DNA of 5,156 nucleotides, taken from DATNNN01 sp035601815 (GTDB lineage: Bacteria > Pseudomonadota > Alphaproteobacteria > Rhizobiales > Xanthobacteraceae). Below are positions 1 to 4,890 of the stretch, one piece after another. Numbering within the stretch: position 1 is the stretch's first letter; each line of letters opens with the position of its first letter. The position numbers and the translations under genes are program-made. Below the pieces are notes generated by a model. It searched no databases, had not been told where the DNA came from, and saw nothing but the letters and a program-made list of their open reading frames with translations. The stretch is taken from contig DATNNN010000271.1 of assembly GCA_035601815.1 (NCBI GenBank), forward strand, positions 1-5,156. Reading direction: 5' to 3'.

Positions 1-206
1 AGCGTGCGCGCCACCGCGCCGAAGAAATTCGACGGCGCATCGGGGTCGATGCGGCGGATGAGGCCGGCGAGCCCGCGGGCCAGCGCGCTGAACAGGAAAT
101 CGAGCGCGAGCACGAAGGGTGCGCGAATCCTTCCCCATACCGCGCGCCGCCGCTTGCGGCGCACGATCCTGGCGCGGGCGGCATCGGAGAGCGGCGCCTG
201 CCGCAT
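1..206 (-). CDS. lpxXL: LpxXL-type lipid A C28 acyltransferase, N-terminal part (cut by window edge)
   Basis: Only the first 68 codons are present; the gene runs off the left edge. The protein begins MRQAPLSD, then has a strongly basic stretch (residues 11-28, including RRKRRR) and a hydrophobic segment at about 29-50. This resembles the single N-terminal membrane anchor of HtrB/LpxL-family acyltransferases. The catalytic HxxxxD/E region would lie outside the window, so the family call rests mainly on position: lpxXL is the gene that follows adh2XL in the known rhizobial cluster. LpxXL transfers 27-hydroxyoctacosanoate from AcpXL to lipid A at the inner membrane. The ATG lies 2 nt after the adh2XL stop (TGAACATG) and I see no Shine-Dalgarno sequence, so translation is probably coupled to the upstream gene. 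Alternative: another LpxL-like acyltransferase. Confidence 0.72.
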   Translation of the reverse strand, partial: MRQAPLSDAARARIVRRKRRRAVWGRIRAPFVLALDFLFSALARGLAGLIRRIDPDAPSNFFGAVART

Positions 207-208
207 GT

Positions 209-1231
209 TCAGAAGCGCACTACGATCTTGCCGAACACGCGGCGGCTTTCGAGCCGGGCCAGGCCCTGCTCGAAGTCGGCGATGTCGAGTTCGGAGTCGA
301 TCACCGGCAGTACGCCGCGGGCGATCTTGCGCAGCGCCTCGCGCACGTTGCGGATGGTGAAACCGAACGAGCCGAAGATGCGGTACTGCTGCTGGAAGAG
401 CTGCATCAGGTTGATCTTGCCCACCGGGCCCGAGGTGGCGCCGCAGGTGACGAGCCGTCCGCCGCGCTTCATGGAGAGCAGCGACCCGTCCCAGGTGTCC
501 GCGCCGGTGTGCTCGAAGACCACGTCGACGCCTTTCTTCTTGGTGATCTTGCGCACCTCGTGCTCGAAGCGGTCGGTCATGTAGTTGATCACGTGATCGG
601 CGCCGAGCGCTTTGGCTTTGACCGCCTTCTCGTCGTCGCCGACGGTGGTGATGACGATGGCGCCGATATCCTTGGCGAGCCTGATCGCCGCCGAGCCGAT
701 GCCCGAGCCGCCCGCGTGCACCAGCACCGTTTCGCCCGCCTCGAGCTTGGCGTTGTCGAACAGCATGTGCTCGACGGTGGCGAAGGTGAGGGGGGCGCAG
801 GCGGCGTCGCGGAAGGCGATGCCAGGAGGTGCGGCGATCGCGAGCCGGGCGGGGATGTTGAAGAGATCGCGGGCGAAGCCATCCACATGAAAGCCGGGCA
901 GGCCCGCCACGTTTTCGCAGAGGTTGTCGCGCCCCTCGCGGCACGCCTTGCAGGTGCCGCAGGTCAAGGCGCCGTACGGCACGACCGGGTCGCCGGCCTG
1001 CAAGCCCGTCACGCCGTCGCCCACGGCGGCGATTTCGCCGGCGGCCTCGGCGCCGACGACCAGCGGCAGCTTGCGTTTGACGAACGCCATGCCGCGCCAG
1101 CCCCACACGTCGATGTGATTGAGCGCGATGGCGCGGGTGCGGATCTGCACCTCGCCCGCGGCGGGCGCCGGCGGCGGCGGCACGGTGGTGAGCTCGAGAT
1201 GGCGGTCGGAGACGAGACGCAATGCACGCAT
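209..1231 (-). CDS. adh2XL: Zinc-type alcohol dehydrogenase-like MDR protein of the VLCFA cluster; candidate enoyl-ACP reductase
   Basis: This 340-residue protein belongs to the medium-chain dehydrogenase/reductase superfamily, at the usual family length. It has an N-terminal GroES-like domain (about 1-140), with the structural-zinc cysteine set C91, C94, C97 and C105 in a CGTCKAC...C loop. A Rossmann nucleotide-binding domain follows, with the glycine motif AGGSGIG at 173-179. Sequences such as NHIDVWGWRG (38-47) and EHMLFDNAKLE (154-164) are as I remember them in rhizobial Adh2XL. The catalytic-zinc ligands of true alcohol dehydrogenases are not seen: the GHE motif is GAE (60-62), and the two cysteine positions appear to be N/H near 38-39 and L near 148. 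This makes a quinone-reductase or enoyl-reductase type chemistry more likely than alcohol oxidation; that is inference. The start at 1231 matches family N-termini (MRALxLV). A longer reading up to 1393 would overlap fabF1XL in another frame. No Shine-Dalgarno sequence precedes it, and the gap to fabF1XL is 22 nt. Confidence 0.88.
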   Translation of the reverse strand: MRALRLVSDRHLELTTVPPPPAPAAGEVQIRTRAIALNHIDVWGWRGMAFVKRKLPLVVGAEAAGEIAAVGDGVTGLQAGDPVVPYGALTCGTCKACREGRDNLCENVAGLPGFHVDGFARDLFNIPARLAIAAPPGIAFRDAACAPLTFATVEHMLFDNAKLEAGETVLVHAGGSGIGSAAIRLAKDIGAIVITTVGDDEKAVKAKALGADHVINYMTDRFEHEVRKITKKKGVDVVFEHTGADTWDGSLLSMKRGGRLVTCGATSGPVGKINLMQLFQQQYRIFGSFGFTIRNVREALRKIARGVLPVIDSELDIADFEQGLARLESRRVFGKIVVRF

Positions 1232-1253
1232 GGAGGTCAGCGCCAGAGCGCGC

Positions 1254-2534
1254 TCATTGGGGCGCGCCGGCGAACACCAGGCACACGTTTTGGCCGCCGA
1301 AGCCGAACGAGTTGGAGATCGCGTGGCGCACCGTGTGGTCGCGCGCCACATTCGGCACCACGTCGAGCGTGATTGCGGGATCGGCCACCTCATAGTTGAT
1401 GGTGGGCGGGATGCGGCTGTTGGCGATGGTGAGAAGCGTGAACACCGCCTCGATGGCGCCGGCGGCGGTGAGCGTGTGGCCGATCATCGACTTGTTGGAG
1501 GAGATCGGCACGCCGTGCGCGCGCTCGCCGAACACGGCGATCACGCCCATGGACTCCATCTTGTCGTTCTCCGGGGTGCCGGTGCCGTGCGCGTTGATGT
1601 AGTCAACGTCGTTGGGCGACACGCCGGCGTCGGCGAGCGCCTTCTTCATGCAGCCGATGATGGGTTTGCCGTCCGGGCTCGACCGGGTGCGGTGGAAGGA
1701 ATCCGCCATTTCGCCGCAGCCTTCGATGATGCCGAGCACCTTGGCGCCGCGCGCCCGCGCATGCTCGAGGCTTTCCAACACCAGCGCGCCCGCGCCCTCG
1801 GCCATGACGAAGCCGTCGCGGTTCTTGGCGAAGGGCTTGGCCGCCGCTTCGGGCGGCGTGTTATGCGTCGACAACGCCGAGAGGAGCGAGAAGCGGATCA
1901 GCGCCTCGGCGTGGACCGAGCCGTCGGTCGCGACCGCGAGCGCGCTGTCGCACTCGCCGCGGCGGATCGCCTCGACGCCGAGCTGGATTGCCGTCGCGCC
2001 CGAGGCGCAGGCCGTCGACAGTGAGATCGGCATGCCCTTGGCGCCGAATCGGTCGGCGAGGTGGTCGCCCACGGTGCCGAACAGGAATCCCTCGTGCCAG
2101 TCGGCATGCTTGCCGCGGCCGGCGGCGGCGAGGAGCGCCGGGTAGGTGATGGGTTGGGCCGGGTCGCACTCGGAGGCGAGCTCGCGTCGATGCGGCCATT
2201 CGGCCTCCACCGGCGGCACGGCGCAGAATAGCGGGCCGGGAAAATTTCCCTTCGTGCCGATGCCGGCCTGTTCCACCGCTTCCTCGGCGGCGAGCGTGGC
2301 GAGCCGCTCCGACAGCACCGGGGCGGCGACCGGCGTGTCGAACAGGAAATCGACGGTGCCGGCGATGCGGGTGCGCAGCCCCTCGGTGGGGAAACGGGTG
2401 ATGGCGTGGATGCCCGACCGGCCCTCGGTGAGCTTGGTCCAGTTTTCGGCCTTGCCGCGACCGAGCGAGGTCACGACCCCGAGCCCGGTCACCGCCACCA
2501 CCGGGCGCCCGGCATGATCGAGATTGCCTGCCAT
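1254..2534 (-). CDS. fabF1XL: Beta-ketoacyl-ACP synthase II-type, catalytically intact, VLCFA cluster
   Basis: This is a 426-residue FabF-type condensing enzyme, which elongates acyl-ACP with malonyl-ACP by decarboxylative Claisen condensation in the cytoplasm. All catalytic elements are visible: nucleophile C176 in STACASGATAI, H316 in NAHGTGTPEND, K348 in SNKSMIGH and H353 in the same block. The C-terminal NSFGFGG gate motif is at 408-414. The N-terminal VAVTGLGVVTSLG (13-25) is the usual FabF opening. Two ATGs compete, at 2540 and 2534. The Shine-Dalgarno sequence GGGAG lies 7 nt before 2534 but only 1 nt before 2540, so I chose 2534. The open frame continues to 2876, but that part overlaps fabF2XL out of frame and has no ketosynthase character. 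The gene starts 16 nt after fabF2XL. In this cluster it should be the working ketosynthase for C28 chain elongation on AcpXL. Confidence 0.93.
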   Translation of the reverse strand: MAGNLDHAGRPVVAVTGLGVVTSLGRGKAENWTKLTEGRSGIHAITRFPTEGLRTRIAGTVDFLFDTPVAAPVLSERLATLAAEEAVEQAGIGTKGNFPGPLFCAVPPVEAEWPHRRELASECDPAQPITYPALLAAAGRGKHADWHEGFLFGTVGDHLADRFGAKGMPISLSTACASGATAIQLGVEAIRRGECDSALAVATDGSVHAEALIRFSLLSALSTHNTPPEAAAKPFAKNRDGFVMAEGAGALVLESLEHARARGAKVLGIIEGCGEMADSFHRTRSSPDGKPIIGCMKKALADAGVSPNDVDYINAHGTGTPENDKMESMGVIAVFGERAHGVPISSNKSMIGHTLTAAGAIEAVFTLLTIANSRIPPTINYEVADPAITLDVVPNVARDHTVRHAISNSFGFGGQNVCLVFAGAPQ

Positions 2535-2541
2535 GACCATT

Positions 2542-2546
2542 CTCCC
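2542..2546 (-). promoter_or_regulatory. Ribosome binding site deciding the fabF1XL start
   Basis: GGGAG on the minus strand sits in the 16-nt gap between fabF2XL and fabF1XL. Its spacing is 7 nt to the ATG at 2534 and only 1 nt to the ATG at 2540, favouring the protein that begins MAGNLDH. Confidence 0.7.
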
Positions 2547-2550
2547 GCGT

Positions 2551-3738
2551 TCAGTCGACCGCTTCGACGACGCCCACGCCCTCGCCGCGCCAATGACCGG
2601 CGCATGTGATAATCGCCTGCCGCAAATGGGCGGGGCCCGGCGTTTCCAGCGGCGCGTCCATGGCTGCATAGAGCTTTCCGGCGTTGACCGCCAGCGCCGC
2701 CAGCGCCACGGCAGCCGGGAAGGCACCCTCGAAGCCATGCCCGATGCGGCTCGCCACCGCCCGCACCGGCAACCCGACGGCCTTGAGCACCTCGGCCTCT
2801 TCGCTCGTCGCCGGCTCCGCTCCCGAAGCCGCCGAAAAAATAGCCGTCGATGCAGGGTCGGCCTCGCCTCGCGCATTCTCGATCAGCGCGGCGAGCGCCC
2901 GCTTCAGGCCGCCGGGCTCGCGGCGTGCGTGGCTGGAGTGCACCGCCGCTAGCCGGGCGATTGGCTTTGCTCCACGCGCTTGCGCGTGCGCCCGCGATTC
3001 CAGCACCAGGAACGTGCCTACCGATCCCGCCGCAATGCCGGGCGCGCGCCCTGTTGAAAAGACCGGCGCATAGGCCCCGCGCAGGCAGAGCCGGGCGAAC
3101 TCATAGAGCAGCATCATGTCGGCGCGCTCGCCGTTATAGCCGGCGCCGATGAGCGCGATCTCGCTCTGCCCGGCGGCGATGCGGGCTTGCGCAACGCGCA
3201 TCGCTTCGATGCCGGCGCTTTCCTCGCCCATGAACGTGCGCGAGGAGCCGACCACCCCGTGCACGATCGAGATGTTGCCGGCGAGGAGGTTGGAGAGCTG
3301 CGCCAGGAACAGGGTCGGGCGCAGGTCGGTCTGCAAGCGGGCGTTCAGCCGCGCCTCGGGGTCGTTCGCCGTGCGCAGCTCGGTGAGGATCGAGCAGTCG
3401 ACGGCGATGTCGCGCTCGCCGCCGCCGGCGGCGACGATCATGTCCATCTCCGAGAGGATCTCGCTTTTTCCCGCGACGCCGGCTTCCGTCAGCGCGAGCC
3501 CGGCGGCGTAGGTGCCGATGCGCTGCCACGGCTCCATCTGCCGCTGGTCGCCCTTCTTGGGGATTTGCGTGTCGAAAATCACCTTGGCGAGGGGGTGCAC
3601 CACGTAGCCGGGAATGGTGGCGGTATCGGTCACCGGCGGTTCGCCGGCCATCAGTTTGCGCCGGTGCGTTTCCGCGCCCTCGCCGAGCGACGACAGGATG
3701 CCGACGCCGGTGATCCAGGTATCGCGCCTTGTCGGCAT
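2551..3738 (-). CDS. fabF2XL: Ketosynthase-fold protein with degenerate active site; chain-length-factor-like partner
   Basis: This 395-residue protein has the thiolase-fold layout of FabF: it opens with TWITGVGILSSLGEG (7-21) and has a second-half block GIAAGSVGTFLVLESRAHA (234-252) that aligns with the FabF1XL block DGFVMAEGAGALVLESLEHA. The catalytic residues have been lost. By alignment to FabF1XL, the nucleophile Cys position is E173 (GEESAGIEAM), the first His is A304 (ASGAE replacing HGTGT) and the Lys is A329. Only the second His, H334 in RIGHGFEGA, remains. The C-terminal GFGG gate is also missing. It is therefore unlikely to condense acyl chains alone. Its place next to intact FabF1XL suggests a KS-beta/chain-length-factor role in a heterodimer (inference). 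It starts 2 nt after the fabZXL stop, with GAGG at 3746-3749 inside the end of fabZXL as ribosome binding site. The frame is clean, so it is not a decaying pseudogene. Confidence 0.87.
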   Translation of the reverse strand: MPTRRDTWITGVGILSSLGEGAETHRRKLMAGEPPVTDTATIPGYVVHPLAKVIFDTQIPKKGDQRQMEPWQRIGTYAAGLALTEAGVAGKSEILSEMDMIVAAGGGERDIAVDCSILTELRTANDPEARLNARLQTDLRPTLFLAQLSNLLAGNISIVHGVVGSSRTFMGEESAGIEAMRVAQARIAAGQSEIALIGAGYNGERADMMLLYEFARLCLRGAYAPVFSTGRAPGIAAGSVGTFLVLESRAHAQARGAKPIARLAAVHSSHARREPGGLKRALAALIENARGEADPASTAIFSAASGAEPATSEEAEVLKAVGLPVRAVASRIGHGFEGAFPAAVALAALAVNAGKLYAAMDAPLETPGPAHLRQAIITCAGHWRGEGVGVVEAVD

Positions 3739-3740
3739 GT

Positions 3741-4202
3741 TCAGGCCTCGATCACGAGGCCGATCTCGCGGGCGCGCTTGCGCATCATCTGGCTGAGCTT
3801 GTCGGACGGAAACGCCAGCACGCGGAAGGTGAGCTCGGCGTCGGCAATGGACTCGCCCGCCCTGGAAATGCGCGCCGTAGTGATGCTGTAGCCAGAGCCC
3901 TCGTGCACGATCTCCGCCTCGATCATGAGCTCGGTGCCGGGCTCGACGAACGTGCGTAGTTTCCCCTGCTTGATGCCGGCGAGATAGACCATGCGTTCGA
4001 ACTGCATGCGCGCCAGCATCAACCAGCCTGAGGTCTGCGCCATCGACTCCACCAGCAGCACGCCGGGCACCAACGGCTGACCGGGGAAATGGCCCTCGAA
4101 CACCGGGCTCTCCATCGGAACGAGAGCGGTGGCCTTGATCAGGCCGCGGACGAGATCAAGCTCATCGACCCGGTCGACGAGCTCGAAGTATTCGAGACGC
4201 AT
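3741..4202 (-). CDS. fabZXL: FabZ-type 3-hydroxyacyl-ACP dehydratase of the VLCFA cluster
   Basis: This 153-residue single hotdog-fold dehydratase is about the length of housekeeping FabZ. The catalytic pair is visible: H38 in GHFPGQPLVPGVLLVE and E52 in ESMAQTSGWL. Their 14-residue spacing is as in FabZ. It should remove water from 3-hydroxyacyl-AcpXL to give the trans-2-enoyl chain during elongation in the cytoplasm. The N-terminus (MRLEYFELVDRVDELD) and the position directly after acpXL fit the cluster-specific FabZXL rather than the fabZ found beside lpxA/lpxD. It starts 9 nt after the acpXL stop with only a weak GAG-type ribosome binding site, and its stop is 2 nt from the fabF2XL ATG, so translation is probably coupled. 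Housekeeping FabZ is the alternative, less likely given the neighbours. Confidence 0.92.
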   Translation of the reverse strand: MRLEYFELVDRVDELDLVRGLIKATALVPMESPVFEGHFPGQPLVPGVLLVESMAQTSGWLMLARMQFERMVYLAGIKQGKLRTFVEPGTELMIEAEIVHEGSGYSITTARISRAGESIADAELTFRVLAFPSDKLSQMMRKRAREIGLVIEA

Positions 4203-4211
4203 GGGATCTAC

Positions 4212-4493
4212 TCAGGCGCTTTTGGCGGCGACCAGCCCGTCAATGCGCGCGCAAAGGTTCTTGAGCACGAAGTACTGCTCGGTCGACGCCTTGCCCTCGT
4301 TCACCTCCTGCGTCCACTGCTCGAGCGGCAGCTTGATGCCGAAGGCCTTGTCGATGGCAAAGGCGATGTCGAGAAAGTCGAGGCTGTCGATGCCGAGATC
4401 GTCGATGGCGTGGCTGTCGGGCGTGATGTTCTCACGCGGGATGTCGCACGTTTCGGCAATAATATTGGCGACCGTGTCGAAGGTCGAGGACAT
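4212..4493 (-). CDS. acpXL: Dedicated very-long-chain acyl carrier protein AcpXL
   Basis: This 93-residue acidic protein carries the 4'-phosphopantetheine attachment motif DDLGIDSLDFLDI, with the modified serine at S37. It is longer than ordinary AcpP (about 78 residues). Its C-terminal half, with WTQEVNEGKASTEQYFVLKN (60-79), is the recognisable signature of rhizobial AcpXL. AcpXL holds the growing chain up to 27-hydroxyoctacosanoate and delivers it to LpxXL. It is the first gene of the minus-strand operon. A strong ribosome binding site, GGAGGT at 4499-4504, lies 5 nt before the ATG and fixes the start. A candidate promoter lies further upstream. No frame disruption or missing motif is seen. 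Confidence 0.96.
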   Translation of the reverse strand: MSSTFDTVANIIAETCDIPRENITPDSHAIDDLGIDSLDFLDIAFAIDKAFGIKLPLEQWTQEVNEGKASTEQYFVLKNLCARIDGLVAAKSA

Positions 4494-4498
4494 GGACT

Positions 4499-4504
4499 AC
4501 CTCC
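4499..4504 (-). promoter_or_regulatory. Strong ribosome binding site of acpXL
   Basis: GGAGGT on the minus strand, 5 nt before the acpXL ATG, is a near-perfect Shine-Dalgarno match. It is the strongest in the operon, as expected for an abundant carrier protein. Confidence 0.85.
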
Positions 4505-4569
4505 ACGCGTACCCTCGACCTTCCACAACGGTCGGCAGGGCTTTTTGAGAGCCTTGGGATCGCGCGTTC

Positions 4570-4598
4570 CTATAGCGGACGGGCCGCTGGAGTTCAAT
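4570..4598 (-). promoter_or_regulatory. Candidate sigma-70 promoter of the acpXL operon
   Basis: Read on the minus strand, ATTGAA (4598-4593), a 17-nt spacer and CTATAG (4575-4570) match the rhizobial housekeeping pattern CTTGAC-N17-CTATAT at 4 of 6 and 5 of 6 positions. Transcription would start near 4563, leaving a leader of about 70 nt before acpXL. It was found by eye, with no experimental support. Confidence 0.5.
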
Positions 4599-4742
4599 GC
4601 CGGGAACGGCTTGCGCGTATTGTCACGGCGGGCTTGCGGCAAGGCGAGTCGCTGCCTGCTGTCCTGTGCGGCCAAAAGGACGGTGCAGAGACGTCATTCT
4701 GGCCTGATTCCGCCGGTCCGCTACGTTCACCCCATAGCCGTT

Positions 4743-4762
4743 GTCCGAAGGCGCCTTTGGAC
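4743..4762. repeat. 20-bp imperfect palindrome in the intergenic region
   Basis: The half GTCCGAAGGC is followed directly by GCCTTTGGAC. Nine of ten pairs are complementary, and the tenth would be a G-U pair in RNA. There is no loop, which suits a dimeric DNA-binding protein better than an RNA hairpin. There is no downstream T-run, so it is not a terminator. The function is unknown. Confidence 0.45.
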
Positions 4763-4845
4763 GTCACGGCCAGACGCCGCGCAGGCCAAGCGGCTTGCGA
4801 TAGCACTGCAAGAAACAATCGCGGGTGCGGCGTGAGCGCGATAGG

Positions 4846-4874
4846 ATGCATCTTCTATGCAAATTCTATGCAAA
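4846..4874 (+). repeat. Tandem 11-bp direct repeat with 11-bp-phased ATGCA before osmC
   Basis: TTCTATGCAAA occurs twice, perfectly and back to back, at 4853-4863 and 4864-4874. A further ATGCA at 4846-4850 keeps the same 11-bp phase, giving ATGCA at 4846, 4857 and 4868. The block ends 5 nt before the osmC ribosome binding site. Its position and helical phasing fit an operator or activator site, though a short replication slippage is also possible. Confidence 0.55.
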
Positions 4875-4879
4875 AAAAT

Positions 4880-4883
4880 GGAG
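4880..4883 (+). promoter_or_regulatory. Ribosome binding site of the osmC-family gene
   Basis: GGAG lies 7 nt before the ATG at 4891. It supports that start over the out-of-frame ATGs at 4857, 4868 and 4878. Confidence 0.7.
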
Positions 4884-4890
4884 AAGCGCG

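Larger units (their letters stand above)
4494..4890. other. Divergent intergenic region between acpXL and osmC
   Basis: These 397 nt hold no gene I can support. Open frames crossing it give arginine- and proline-rich or low-complexity translations with no recognisable family. It contains the acpXL promoter candidate, a 20-bp imperfect palindrome and the 11-bp tandem repeat before osmC. The last 50 nt are clearly richer in A and T than the surroundings. I could not find a convincing -35/-10 pair for osmC, and no intrinsic terminator is evident. Confidence 0.6.

Noticed and set aside
119..1372. Long plus-strand open frame (417 codons) opposite adh2XL and fabF1XL
   Set aside because: It is antisense to well-supported genes, has a composition rich in Arg, Ala, Gly, Asp and His with no recognisable family, and is the usual by-product of high-GC third-position bias.
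1119..2024. Plus-strand open frame of 301 codons opposite fabF1XL
   Set aside because: It is a low-complexity Arg/Ala/Gly-rich antisense frame crossing the fabF1XL-adh2XL boundary, with no motif or ribosome binding site.
2541..2876. N-terminal extension of fabF1XL to 2876 (540 residues in total)
   Set aside because: The added part is arginine-rich, overlaps fabF2XL out of frame and precedes the normal FabF opening. The Shine-Dalgarno sequence supports the start at 2534.
3187..3891. Plus-strand open frame of 234 codons opposite fabF2XL and fabZXL
   Set aside because: It is antisense to two well-supported genes and its translation matches nothing recognisable.
4537..4557. Short stem (AGGGCT / AGCCTT) with a T-run in its loop, as a terminator or leader structure
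   Set aside because: The stem is only 6 bp with a wobble pair, and the T-run is in the loop rather than after the stem, so it is not a credible terminator.
4690..4766. Two copies of GACGTCA (4690-4696 and 4760-4766) as a possible paired operator
   Set aside because: Each contains only a 6-bp palindrome, the copies are 70 bp apart with no helical or positional logic, and chance occurrence in GC-rich DNA is plausible.
4089..4835. Plus-strand open frame of 248 codons from fabZXL through acpXL into the intergenic region
   Set aside because: Most of it is antisense to fabZXL and acpXL, and the intergenic part shows no domain or start signal.
4594..4851. Possible small minus-strand gene in the intergenic region (85 codons)
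   Set aside because: It has no ribosome binding site and no recognisable motif, overlaps the -35 region of the likely acpXL promoter and has unremarkable composition.
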